DNA from: Variovorax boronicumulans NBRC 103145
Lineage (GTDB): Bacteria > Pseudomonadota > Gammaproteobacteria > Burkholderiales > Burkholderiaceae_C
Direction of reading: 5' to 3'
NCBI RefSeq assembly: GCF_001591345.1
Contig: NZ_BCUS01000003.1
Span: 59,768 to 123,767 of the forward strand
DNA length: 64,000 bases
Made by a program: the position numbers and the translations under genes. This document shows, in pieces, positions 34,875-43,050 of the stretch; position 1 is the first letter of the stretch; every line of letters starts with the position of its first letter. The notes under the pieces were generated by a model that had not been told where the DNA came from, searched no databases, and saw only the letters and a list, made by a program, of their open reading frames with translations.

Positions 34875-35438
34875 ATGAGTACACAGCTCACGCCCGAGGA
34901 CCGCCGACTTCGCTTCGAGGCCCACCGCTTCTCGATTGAAACCTTAGTGAAGATCCATCTGGAGCATATCGAGGGTTCGCGGTTGCTAGTGATCAGCCAC
35001 CTGCGCATGATGTTCACCCTGTCACTGGGAGCGCTGGCAGGTCTCATCACCCTGTACGCATCGGTGCTTCGCTTCGGTAGTGCGGTCTCGGGGGCACCCA
35101 ACGATCCCTTGAGCGTCGACTTCGCCGTGACCGCTCTCGCTTTGGTGGTCGCATCTGCGCTGCTGTCAGCCATCGGACTCCAACGGGCGAGCGCCAGTTC
35201 ATCGAATTTCCTGCGCGATCCGTTTCCCGATGCGGAAACAGTCATGACAGGGTTAGCCGGAGATACTCATGCAGATGAGCATCAAATCCTGCGGCAATTG
35301 GATGAGATGCTTGAAATCCGCCTGTCTCGCCAGCCTCAGTTCAAGGCGAGAACGCTCACAACGAACACATTGCTGATCTGCGGAATCATGTTTGCGGGGC
35401 TTTCGTTCCTGGAGCGGATGCACATGGTGTTCCCCTGA
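34875..35438 (+). CDS. Small membrane protein, three predicted helices, unknown
   Basis: I do not recognise this 187-residue protein. Hydrophobic stretches at about 45-66, 82-101 and 163-180 suggest three membrane helices. The N-terminus is charged and cytosolic in appearance, with a helix (FSIETLVKIHLEHIEGSRL) before the first segment, and an acidic-basic region lies between helices two and three. It starts 40 bases after the outer-membrane channel gene, with GAGGACAG upstream, and may be cotranscribed. Together with the next gene it forms a pair of unknown membrane proteins. Small 2-3 helix proteins with cytosolic helical regions are also found as effectors in defence systems, but nothing here proves that. 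Confidence 0.65.
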   Translation: MSTQLTPEDRRLRFEAHRFSIETLVKIHLEHIEGSRLLVISHLRMMFTLSLGALAGLITLYASVLRFGSAVSGAPNDPLSVDFAVTALALVVASALLSAIGLQRASASSSNFLRDPFPDAETVMTGLAGDTHADEHQILRQLDEMLEIRLSRQPQFKARTLTTNTLLICGIMFAGLSFLERMHMVFP

Positions 35439-35477
35439 GTGCGTGCAGCCTCCATCTCTCTACATTGAAGGCCCACC

Positions 35478-35900
35478 ATGAGAAATCGCGCCAATAAAAG
35501 AGACAGCGACTCCTTCTTCTTCCGTCTGCTTTTTGGCAGTTCAGAGGAAATCACGGACGGGGATGTTTCGTACTTTCGCGAGCACCCCGATCAGATTGAC
35601 GAGATCACGGCACCAGTCAACATCCACAGAATATTCCTTTGGGTCTGCGCAGTTTTGGGAGTTGTCTTTGTCGGTGTCTCCAAGGCTCTGAAGTACTCTG
35701 CGACGCTGTCCTTCTTATCGGAAGGCTTCAGGGAATTCACGATTGATATCGTTTACGAGAGTGGCGTGGCGCTCGTCAGCGCGGCCCTGACTGCCTACAT
35801 TTTGGGCATCGTTCTCAACAGGCAACAGGAAAATGCTGCAGCATGGCGCACTGAAATCCGTCGAAGGATCGACCGGCCTGAATCACCTGACGATCAGTAA
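35478..35900 (+). CDS. Small membrane protein, two predicted helices, unknown
   Basis: I do not recognise this 140-residue protein. Two hydrophobic segments (about 51-68 and 94-113) flank a short loop; the N-terminal 45 residues are polar with many acidic residues, and the C-terminus is basic then acidic. It follows the preceding membrane protein by 39 bases in the same direction, which suggests that they work together. Base composition is less GC-rich than the efflux genes. Confidence 0.6.
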   Translation: MRNRANKRDSDSFFFRLLFGSSEEITDGDVSYFREHPDQIDEITAPVNIHRIFLWVCAVLGVVFVGVSKALKYSATLSFLSEGFREFTIDIVYESGVALVSAALTAYILGIVLNRQQENAAAWRTEIRRRIDRPESPDDQ

Positions 35901-36200
35901 CTTGATGTTGAAGTCCTTATGCTGTTTACGCATTGCAGCCAGATCGCAGGCTTGGTCAGAACCTTCAATTCGTCGAACGGCAACGACAGCGTGCGGCAAG
36001 AGCACCCGCTCGCAATCGAGCCATTGAGATCGTGAGGGACACCGCGCAGAGGGTGAGCGGCCGCTCGCTCTTGGTCGTGCGCTGGCCGACCCGCACGCTA
36101 CCGGCCGCAGTGATCGTCTTGGCGGCGGCGATCGAGCAGGCTCGAATGCAGGCGTGCAATCAGTTACGGCACTTGCCCAACTTGCCGAGCCGCCGCGACC
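35901..36200. other. Intergenic region, nothing recognised
   Basis: About 300 bases lie between the two membrane-protein genes and the convergent AraC gene. Short open frames exist on both strands, but none has a ribosome site or a familiar sequence. No terminator stem with a T-run was found. Confidence 0.5.
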
Positions 36201-37325
36201 TCACGGCAGCAATCTGGCGCTGCGTGGTGCCGTAACCGAGGGCTCACCCAAGTTAATAACACTAGCAACCTGCCCCCCTTGATTGCCAGGGGCCAGAGTT
36301 GCTCTTGGACTCTCCCGGCGCAGCCGCCGGGGCGCGACGCCAAACCAGCGCTGGCAGGCGCGCGTGAACACCGACTGATCCGCATACCCCATCAATTGCG
36401 CGATGCAGCCCAGGCTCAAGCGGTGCTGTTCCAGCAGTTGGGTGGCCCAGGCCTTGCGGGCGACGTCGCGCAGTGCTTCAAACACGACACCTTCAGCCTG
36501 CAGCCGGCGTTGCAAGGTGCGCGGGTGCTGCCCCAAAGCACGCGCCACGGCGCCCAGATCTGCCGTACCGGCGGGCATCAGGGTGCTCAGCACACCGCGC
36601 ACCTGGTCTGCTGCGCTGGCGTCCGGCCCTACCGACGACCCGAGCAGAAAGCGTTCGACGAATTTCCGCAACATCCGGTTGTGACGCGGCATGGGCTGGC
36701 GCCAAGCCAGCGGATCGAGTGCGATGCCGTCGAACGCGGCATGAAAGCGTGGCAACTGTCCCAAGTGCCGCCGGTACTGCGCACTGCTGCCCACGGGCGC
36801 ATGGCGCATATGGATGGTGGCGGGACGCAGTGCGCCGTCAGATAGCACGTCGGCCAGCCGGCACATGTAGGCGACGCAGATTTCCGCGACCTGCGGCACA
36901 TCGGGCGGCGCGTGCTGGCGCTGGAATACTTCTAGGCATTCCAGCCCGGTGCCGGCATCCATGAAAGTGCGGTAGCCCAGCGTGGGGTTGTGGAAGTGGA
37001 CGTACTTGGCGCCCTGCATCATCCCTTCGCGTACGGTAGGCGCGGACTGGATCACCAATCCCAGCAAGCCCAGGGTTTCCACGCCCTGCTGAGCGGACAG
37101 ACGCAAGCCGAAGTCGCGCACGCCGAGCACTCGAGCGGCTTCTTCGATAGCCCGGGCCACACCTTGACTGGGCAGGTAGCGGTCGGGGTCGCCCAGATCG
37201 TCCAAGGCCAAGCCGCAGGTGTGCAGGATGCCAGCGGGATCACCCCCGTGGGTACGCACCAGGTCCTCGAAACCCGCGAGCGCGGCAGCGCGGACCACGC
37301 TCAGGGAAGGCGAATCAGCGGACAT
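36201..37325 (-). CDS. AraC-family regulator (arabinose-binding-domain type, OruR-like)
   Basis: This 374-residue regulator has an N-terminal ligand domain of the PF12625 type (DLVRTHGGDPAGILHTCGL ... GLRLSAQQGVETLGLLGLV) and a C-terminal AraC double helix-turn-helix (VARALGQHPRTLQRRLQAEG and LGCIAQLMGYADQSVFTRAC). The ATG at 37325 is the first one that fits the family; the same frame stays open far upstream only because it is antisense to the next gene. It is divergent from the monooxygenase gene (gap 111 bp) and should activate the monooxygenase-esterase pair. Confidence 0.9.
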   Translation of the reverse strand: MSADSPSLSVVRAAALAGFEDLVRTHGGDPAGILHTCGLALDDLGDPDRYLPSQGVARAIEEAARVLGVRDFGLRLSAQQGVETLGLLGLVIQSAPTVREGMMQGAKYVHFHNPTLGYRTFMDAGTGLECLEVFQRQHAPPDVPQVAEICVAYMCRLADVLSDGALRPATIHMRHAPVGSSAQYRRHLGQLPRFHAAFDGIALDPLAWRQPMPRHNRMLRKFVERFLLGSSVGPDASAADQVRGVLSTLMPAGTADLGAVARALGQHPRTLQRRLQAEGVVFEALRDVARKAWATQLLEQHRLSLGCIAQLMGYADQSVFTRACQRWFGVAPRRLRRESPRATLAPGNQGGQVASVINLGEPSVTAPRSARLLP

Positions 37326-37403
37326 CGAGGCATGGATGGCGTGTCGTACAGAGTCAAAATTCTGTCGCGCAAACACAAGTTTCGCCAGAGGGTTGAACCT
37401 AGC

Positions 37404-37416
37404 ATCTCCCGGAGAT
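37404..37416. promoter_or_regulatory. Inverted repeat upstream of the monooxygenase gene
   Basis: ATCTCC-C-GGAGAT is a perfect palindrome about 21 bp before the monooxygenase ATG. It lies close to the ribosome site AGGAGA, so it could form a hairpin that affects translation, or bind a regulator. AraC proteins usually bind direct repeats, which argues against it being the AraC site. Confidence 0.3.
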
Positions 37417-37436
37417 AACCACAGGAGACAGCCCCC

Positions 37437-38900
37437 ATGGCAGAGCACTTCGACTTCCTCATCATCGGCGCCGGCATTTCCGGCATCGGCGCGGCCTGTC
37501 ACCTGCGCCAGCGCTTCGCGGACAGCAGCTTCGCCCTGCTCGAAGCCATGGATGGCTTTGGCGGCACCTGGTGGACACACCGCTACCCCGGCGCGCGCTC
37601 GGACAGCGACTTGTTCACCTACGGCTACAGCTTCAAGCCCTGGCGCGGCCGCGCCATTGCCACGGCCGACGAGATTCGAGACTACCTGGCCGAAGTGATT
37701 GACGAAAACAGCCTGGCGCCGCTGATCCGCTACGGCCACACGGTGCAGGCAGCCCGCTGGTCGTCCGAGGACAAGCGTTGGACACTGGAAGTCTCCCGCA
37801 CCGGATCGGACGAGGTGCTGACTTTCACCACCGGCTTCCTCTGGATCTGCGCTGGCTACTACGACCACGGCCAGGGCTACACGCCCGAGTGGCCCACGCT
37901 GAAAGACTTCGAGGGCCAGGTGGTACATCCGCAGCACTGGCCACAGGACCTTTCCTATGCAGACAAGCGCGTGGTAGTCATCGGCTCCGGCGCCACGGCC
38001 GCCACGCTGATCCCCAGCCTGGCGGACGCCGCGGCGCACGTAACCATGCTGCAGCGCTCGCCCACCTTCTTCGCGGCCGAGCCCTGGGAGCATCCGCTGG
38101 AGGCCCAGTTGCGCCCGCTCAATCTGCCTGACGAGTGGTTCCACGAAATCATGCGCCGTGCCTTCATCGCCAAGACCGACGAGGTGGTGCGCCTGGCCTT
38201 CTCGCACCCCGAAGACCTGCGCGCCTACCTCATCGGCGAAACCCGCGCGCGACTGCCCGAGGGCTTCGACGTCGACAAGCACTTCAACCCCCGCTACCGC
38301 CCCTGGCAGCAGCGCATCGCCAACGTGCCCGACGGCGACCTGTTCCACGCCATCCGCGACGGCAAGGCCTCGGTGGTGACGGACACCATCGAGCGCTTCG
38401 ACACCCGGGGCATCCAGCTCGTCAGTGGCGAGCGCCTGGATGCAGACATCATCGTCACCGCCACGGGTTTCAACATGCAGCTGTTCGGCGGCATTCCGTT
38501 CAGCGTGGACAACGCGCCGGTGGACATGCACGAGCGCGTCACCTACCGGGGCATGATGATCGAGGGCATGCCCAACATGGCCTACACGCAGGGCTACTTC
38601 CGCTCCAGTTGGACGCTGCGCTCCGACCTGGTGTGCGACTGGGTGTGCCGCCTGGTCACCCACATGCGCGAACAGGGCCACAGCGTGGTGCAGCCCACCG
38701 TGCCCAGCGCCGACGTCGGGATGCAGCGCCTATCCTGGATCGAGGCCGACAACTTCAACGCGGGCTACGTCGTGCGCTCGCTGGGCGCCATGTACGGCCA
38801 GGGCGACCGCCATCCATGGAAGCACGGCATGGAGCACGCCGAAGAGCGCATCACTCTGCCCGCCGCCTCCCCGCTGGACACGGCACTGGCCTATCGCTGA
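37437..38900 (+). CDS. Baeyer-Villiger-type flavin monooxygenase
   Basis: This 487-residue class B flavoprotein monooxygenase has the FAD motif IIGAGISGIG (about 10-18), the Baeyer-Villiger fingerprint FEGQVVHPQHWP (158-169) and a second dinucleotide motif VVVIGSGATAATL (about 179-191, NADPH). It should convert a ketone to an ester or lactone with O2 and NADPH. The AGGAGA ribosome site precedes the ATG at 37437. It is followed at 37 bp by an HSL-family esterase, the usual partner that hydrolyses the ester product, and is divergent from an AraC regulator. Confidence 0.92.
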   Translation: MAEHFDFLIIGAGISGIGAACHLRQRFADSSFALLEAMDGFGGTWWTHRYPGARSDSDLFTYGYSFKPWRGRAIATADEIRDYLAEVIDENSLAPLIRYGHTVQAARWSSEDKRWTLEVSRTGSDEVLTFTTGFLWICAGYYDHGQGYTPEWPTLKDFEGQVVHPQHWPQDLSYADKRVVVIGSGATAATLIPSLADAAAHVTMLQRSPTFFAAEPWEHPLEAQLRPLNLPDEWFHEIMRRAFIAKTDEVVRLAFSHPEDLRAYLIGETRARLPEGFDVDKHFNPRYRPWQQRIANVPDGDLFHAIRDGKASVVTDTIERFDTRGIQLVSGERLDADIIVTATGFNMQLFGGIPFSVDNAPVDMHERVTYRGMMIEGMPNMAYTQGYFRSSWTLRSDLVCDWVCRLVTHMREQGHSVVQPTVPSADVGMQRLSWIEADNFNAGYVVRSLGAMYGQGDRHPWKHGMEHAEERITLPAASPLDTALAYR

Positions 38901-38936
38901 ACCCTTCCTCATTCACAACTCCAGGAGACTTCGACC

Positions 38937-39875
38937 ATGCCTCTCGATCCTCATCTTGCCGGCGTCCTTCAGATGATGGCTGGCTCCGGTGCCAAGCCGG
39001 TCGCCGAAGGCACCCCCGAGGAAGGCCGCAGCGGCTACCTGGCCCTGACCGCAGGCTCGCTCACCCCCGAGCAGCGCGTGCCGGTGGGCAGCGTGCAGAA
39101 CACCACCGTGCCCGGCGCGGCCGGCTGGGTCCCCGCGCGCATCTATCAGCCCGAAGGCGCGGGCCCGTTCCCCACTGTGGTGTACTTCCACGGCGGCGGC
39201 TACGTCATCGGCAACCTGGACACGCACGACAACATGTGCCGCGAGATCTGTCGCGTTGCGCAGGCTGCGGTGGTGTCGGTGGACTACCGCCTTGCGCCCG
39301 AGCACCCCTTCCCCGCCGGAATCGAAGATGCGGTGGCCGCCGCGAAATGGATCGTGGCGAATGCGCGCGAACTGGGCGGCAATGGCATCGTGGCCGTGGC
39401 TGGCGACAGCGCGGGCGGCAACTTCTCCGCCGCGGTGGCACAGCAGTTGCGCGACGCGGGCACACCGCTGGCGGCGCAGTTTCTGATCTACCCTGCGGTA
39501 GACCACGTGGCAGCTGCGTACCCTAGCGCCGAGCAGAACGCCAGGGGCTACTTCCTGGAAGCGGACACCATGGCCTGGTTCTACAACCACTACGCGGGCG
39601 GCTACGCGAACACTTTGGACCCGCGCCTGGCCCCGCTGCAAGCCGCCAACCTGGCCGGCCTGCCACCCGCCGTGATCGTGACCGCCGAATTCGACCCACT
39701 GCGCGACCAGGGTGCGGCCTACGCCCAGGCGCTGCGCGCCGCAGGCAACCAGGCCGAACTGATCGAGGGGCCAGGCATGATTCACGGCTTCTTCGACATG
39801 GGCCGCTGGTCGCCGGGCGCGCAGGCCATCGTCACCCGAAGCATCGAGCGCTTCGGCGCACTCCTGAAAAAGTAG
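38937..39875 (+). CDS. HSL-family alpha/beta-hydrolase (esterase)
   Basis: This 312-residue esterase of the hormone-sensitive-lipase family has the oxyanion motif HGGGYV (85-90) and the nucleophile motif GDSAG (Ser about 158). An Asp (TAEFDPLRDQG) and a His (MIHGFFD) form the rest of the triad. There is no signal peptide, so it is cytoplasmic. It is cotranscribed with the Baeyer-Villiger monooxygenase and probably hydrolyses its ester or lactone product. AGGAGA precedes the ATG. Confidence 0.92.
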   Translation: MPLDPHLAGVLQMMAGSGAKPVAEGTPEEGRSGYLALTAGSLTPEQRVPVGSVQNTTVPGAAGWVPARIYQPEGAGPFPTVVYFHGGGYVIGNLDTHDNMCREICRVAQAAVVSVDYRLAPEHPFPAGIEDAVAAAKWIVANARELGGNGIVAVAGDSAGGNFSAAVAQQLRDAGTPLAAQFLIYPAVDHVAAAYPSAEQNARGYFLEADTMAWFYNHYAGGYANTLDPRLAPLQAANLAGLPPAVIVTAEFDPLRDQGAAYAQALRAAGNQAELIEGPGMIHGFFDMGRWSPGAQAIVTRSIERFGALLKK

Positions 39876-39900
39876 CCAGCCCTGGCAAGGCCTGGCGCTT
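39875..39900 (+). terminator. Possible terminator after the esterase gene
   Basis: A short stem GCCAG (39875-39879) with CTGGC (39892-39896), followed by CTTTCGTT, lies directly at the esterase stop. The stem is weak and the T-run is interrupted, so this is tentative. Confidence 0.3.
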
Positions 39901-40326
39901 TCGTTGCGTGAGCCGCTCAACGCGCCGATGATCCGATGAGCGCGTTCGTACATCGCGCAACACGCGATGCCTACAAGGCTGTCGTCCGAGCTAGAGCGAG
40001 GGCGACGGCATGGTGTCTAGGCTGTTCGTTCGGCACCGGGCGCGGCCACCGCCGGCCGGATTTTTGAATCCACTGGCCCCTGCGGCGGAACGCTGGGGCC
40101 AGTGTTGATCGCGACTCTTCCGTCGCCTCAATGATCCACCATACGGCGCACTCGACCGTCAGATTGGAGGGGGCGTACACGAAGGACAGCCATGCAGCGT
40201 AAGCCGTCCTTAGGCAAGGTAAATGAGAATGACGGCGACTTGGCGCTCTCCCGGCATTCATCGTTGCCAAACGATGCTGTCCAGGTCCTGACGCAACGTC
40301 GTGGATGTCGATAGAGCATGAACGCG
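39876..40326. other. Intergenic region, left edge of accessory stretch
   Basis: About 450 bases without a supported gene lie between the esterase and a convergent DUF6119-type gene. They contain the strong inverted repeat at 40071-40104. Base composition shifts from GC-rich upstream to mixed downstream. No tRNA, integrase or obvious direct repeat that would mark an insertion was recognised. Confidence 0.5.
40071..40104. repeat. 10-bp perfect inverted repeat, 14-base loop
   Basis: CACTGGCCCC (40071-40080) and GGGGCCAGTG (40095-40104) flank a 14-base loop. The stem is strong but lacks a T-run on either strand. It may be a transcript hairpin between the two convergent genes or a remnant end of a mobile element. 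Confidence 0.55.
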
Positions 40327-41955
40327 CTACGCCTTTTTCTTTCCCTTTTTCGGAGGGATCGTGACGGTCTTCGCGTATACGTCGTTCACGGCGATCTTTA
40401 GAAGTTCGACCTTGTATCCAAAGCCCAGAAGCACCTTGCGCGTATTGACAAGATTGACCTTGGAGAAAAAGGGTAAATGCAGATCAGCGCCAGGCGCATC
40501 GCTGATAACGGCATAAGTGATTGTGAACGACTCATGTTCCGGCTTCGGCTCGATCTTCAGCAGTTCGCGGTGGGTCGGTGCAAGCTGTGCTCGGACTTTC
40601 TCACGAAATTTAGGGTCGATTTGAATGAGTTGACCGGAGACAAAGCCTTGAGCGAACAGGTGGCTCAAGACGCTGGACTTGCCGTACATCTTCACGTGGA
40701 TCAGTTCGCGCTTGGACGAGAAAAGATCGCAGATCTCGACCTGTCCATGGCCGCCGCCGTGCATGACTTTCTTCTTGTCATCGAGCAGGTCGTAGATCGC
40801 CGGCTCGAGCGCAGCCACCTGTGCGTTGTATACCCCTTCTCCGCCACCCTGGTACTCGGGGAGCTTGACGCTCGACAGCGGGATCGCCGCATAGTCTTGG
40901 CTCGTTCGTTCGACGAAATCCTTGGCGATGCTGAACCACTTGCCGTCGTTTAGCACATGTGTGACACCGTCGAGTTCGATCTCCGCATAGAGGCACTTGA
41001 ACACTGGCCACGACTTGAAAACCTTCATGTGGTCCGCGTCGGCGCAATGAACATGGCGCGCGCGCAGTACTTCAAGAGTGATCGGTCCATCGACGGTATC
41101 GCGAAACCCTTCCATATTGATGTCAGGGTGAAGAATGCCACCGCCGTACGGTGAATACATGAACCCTTTGACCATCGTCCATTCGATGATTTCCGGAATC
41201 GACAGCCAGATGCCATCGAATTGGCCCGCGGCCATTCTTGCTTCGAGGGCGTTCTCAAGGGCGCTTATGACCGCCGCACTCTTAGTGGTCGAGATGTTGT
41301 TGACCCATTGATAGTCTTCTGCGTTCAGTTCGGCTTCGAAAAGTTGCCGGTACTGATCGAGCAGAAACGGTAGGTCGGAAAGATCCAACCTGACCGAGAC
41401 AGCCAGCGCGTCGCTGCCTGCCATGCGGTTGCCGAGGATTGAATTCTTGGGCGCGCCGACGATGGCCTTCAGCATGTCCTGCTCAACACTCAGGCCGAAC
41501 TGATCCGGCGTCGTCTCCTGACCGGACTGGATACGCATGTGGCTTTCAATGGCATTCAGCGATTGAACATCGACGCAGCGGAACGTCTTCGGGTCAACGG
41601 CATTGAGAGCACAAAGAAGTCCGAATCGCTCTTCGATCACATCATCCCTCAGAAGAAAGCGTCCGCCCTGACCGAAGGCAAGGACAAAACAACGTTCATT
41701 GATCTTGATGAAAAAGGCAGCAGCGACGCCCTCGACGGCTAGATCCTTGGGGTTGATGAACTCCTTGAACAGCGCAGACCATTTCGGCGGCGACGGGGGA
41801 TTCTTCCTGACGAAAAGCAGTCCGGCTCCGTGGCCCGCGATGGCAACCTCAGTAGGCGCGTCGCAGGCCTCGAGCTTTATGACTTCGTGATTGGCCGTGA
41901 ATTGCTGCTTGATGAGGAAGATGCTGAGATGGTTGACTTTCTTTTCTTGTGGCAC
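40327..41955 (-). CDS. DUF6119/TIGR04141-type sporadically distributed protein
   Basis: This 542-residue protein has the features I associate with the TIGR04141/DUF6119 family: an N-terminal VNHLSIFLIKQQF, a KWSALFKEF segment, FGLLCALNAVDPKTFRCVD, RIQSGQETTPDQFGLSVEQD, and MAGSDALAVSVRLDL. Near the C-terminus is VEICDLFSSKRELIHVKMYG, then KSSVLSHLFAQG. The C-terminal Asp-Glu-x-Lys-like arrangement (EICDL...ELIHVK) recalls the PD-(D/E)xK nuclease pattern, but I cannot confirm a fold. It has a GTG start at 41955 with GGGGGAGA about 8 bases upstream and ends in a Lys-rich tail. The family is patchily distributed and often sits in islands. Function is unknown here; a defence role is only a hypothesis. 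Confidence 0.75.
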   Translation of the reverse strand: MPQEKKVNHLSIFLIKQQFTANHEVIKLEACDAPTEVAIAGHGAGLLFVRKNPPSPPKWSALFKEFINPKDLAVEGVAAAFFIKINERCFVLAFGQGGRFLLRDDVIEERFGLLCALNAVDPKTFRCVDVQSLNAIESHMRIQSGQETTPDQFGLSVEQDMLKAIVGAPKNSILGNRMAGSDALAVSVRLDLSDLPFLLDQYRQLFEAELNAEDYQWVNNISTTKSAAVISALENALEARMAAGQFDGIWLSIPEIIEWTMVKGFMYSPYGGGILHPDINMEGFRDTVDGPITLEVLRARHVHCADADHMKVFKSWPVFKCLYAEIELDGVTHVLNDGKWFSIAKDFVERTSQDYAAIPLSSVKLPEYQGGGEGVYNAQVAALEPAIYDLLDDKKKVMHGGGHGQVEICDLFSSKRELIHVKMYGKSSVLSHLFAQGFVSGQLIQIDPKFREKVRAQLAPTHRELLKIEPKPEHESFTITYAVISDAPGADLHLPFFSKVNLVNTRKVLLGFGYKVELLKIAVNDVYAKTVTIPPKKGKKKA

Positions 41956-42419
41956 CGCTTGGTCTCCCCCAGGATAAGTTCTTACGTGGCAATTTGGCCT
42001 TCAAGTCAATCGCCACACCCCTTGAAGTTGAGGGGGTCGACAATTACCACACAGCATCGTTTTCTTCAATACTTGGAGGCTATATGGACACCTCATCTCT
42101 CGGGTTTGCGGCTGCTGCGACGACTCTCACTTCCTTCTAGCGAGACAGCAACGGCCACTGAGTGAATCGACCGACCGAGGCGAAACTTTGACCCAGTCCC
42201 TCTCGCAGCGGTTGCGGTCCGTCACGCTTTCCGCATGGATGGCCGCTCTGGAAACCGCAACTGGCTAAGCATTCGCTGCAGCGTCGCCAAGCCGTTGGCG
42301 AACATCGTCGGAATTCATCGCGGGTACCATCCTGGGCTGTGTAGATCCGATAGCGTGCCAAGCAAGGCGGCATCGCAAGCATTGCCGACTTAGTTCGATA
42401 CCGAATAGGAGAAAAGGGC
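41956..42419. other. Intergenic region between divergent DUF6119 gene and ATPase remnant
   Basis: About 460 bases contain no supported gene. They must hold the promoter of the DUF6119-type gene (minus strand) and that of the ATPase remnant, but I could not find a convincing -35/-10 pair. Frames on both strands are short and lack ribosome sites. Confidence 0.45.
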
Positions 42420-42602
42420 GTGGGGACAATACGGCGATTGGTGCTCAAGAATTTCAAACGCTTCAAGGCGCTGGAACTGGAATTCGATCCGGAGTTGAAC
42501 ATCCTCGTTGGCCCATGCTATGGGGGACAGCGGCCTTCGATGCTGGGAATGTCTCTACTTGTGACTTTCGATAAAGTCTTCAACAATGCTGCGCCTCGGT
42601 AA
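42420..42602 (+). pseudogene. N-terminal remnant of a RecF/OLD-like ATPase
   Basis: A GTG at 42420 with AGGAG upstream opens a frame whose first 32 residues (IRRLVLKNFKRFKALELEFD, then PELNILVG) are the classic beginning of an ABC-type/AAA ATPase of the RecF, SMC or OLD kind. In these proteins ILVG is followed by xNxxGKST, the Walker A. Here the sequence changes to PCYGGQRPSM right after ILVG and stops 28 residues later, so the gene is cut inside its nucleotide-binding loop. I read it as the 5' remnant of an overcoming-lysogenisation-defect-like or DNA-repair ATPase whose remainder was replaced by unrelated DNA. Confidence 0.7.
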
Positions 42603-42922
42603 TGCGCGCCCCGCCCATGTGGAAGCCTGCCAGCCCTATCGTGATCGCCGGCCACCCCCTGACCGATCAGGACGCGTGGTGGCACGAGTTTCGAGAAGAG
42701 CTTCTCGATCAGTGCAACGGCAAGCTCGACGGCGATTGGTTCACCACGGTCTGCAACGTCGTCCACCCCATCGCCCTCAATGATGACCCTCGACATATCG
42801 CCAGGCTGGCGCATGCTGTCTTTGGGCTCCAAAGCTCGAAACCCGGCAGTGCGGCGCGCAGAGCACATATGCGCCGACCATGGTCGAATCAGTGCAGGGG
42901 CGCCTCTCGGCCTCGACGATAG
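42602..42922 (+). CDS. Unknown protein, MWKPxSPIVIAG copy A
   Basis: This open frame of 106 codons contains MWKPASPIVIAGHPLTDQDA (from 42617), then EFREELLDQCNGKLDGDWFTT. Its start matches a second short frame at 44190-44369 (MWKPTSPIVIAGRILTSREDA) at both protein and DNA level. The region between about 42617 and 42845 looks protein-coding; after about residue 85 the composition becomes arginine-rich and may be a frameshifted tail. I do not recognise the family. It begins within a few bases of the ATPase remnant's stop, at the probable junction point, so it may be the broken end of an incoming gene. Confidence 0.4.
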   Translation: MRAPPMWKPASPIVIAGHPLTDQDAWWHEFREELLDQCNGKLDGDWFTTVCNVVHPIALNDDPRHIARLAHAVFGLQSSKPGSAARRAHMRRPWSNQCRGASRPRR

Positions 42923-43050
42923 AAGTCGCTCGTCGTGAGCCATCTTCTACTCCTCGGCAGACTTGGGCCTCGGGCATACTGGAGCACCGCCCAGAGCGAC
43001 GCTGCCAAGCGAGCAGGCGACATCTTGAATGCACTCGCGAGAACGTGCGC

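Noticed and set aside
36201..38681. Very long minus-strand frame through the AraC and monooxygenase genes
   Set aside because: Only the part up to 37325 is the AraC protein; the upstream part is antisense to the monooxygenase gene and consists of GC-rich composition without any domain.
42518..42943. Minus-strand frame across the ATPase junction
   Set aside because: The plus-strand segment here matches a second copy at 44190 in frame; the minus frame has no comparable support.
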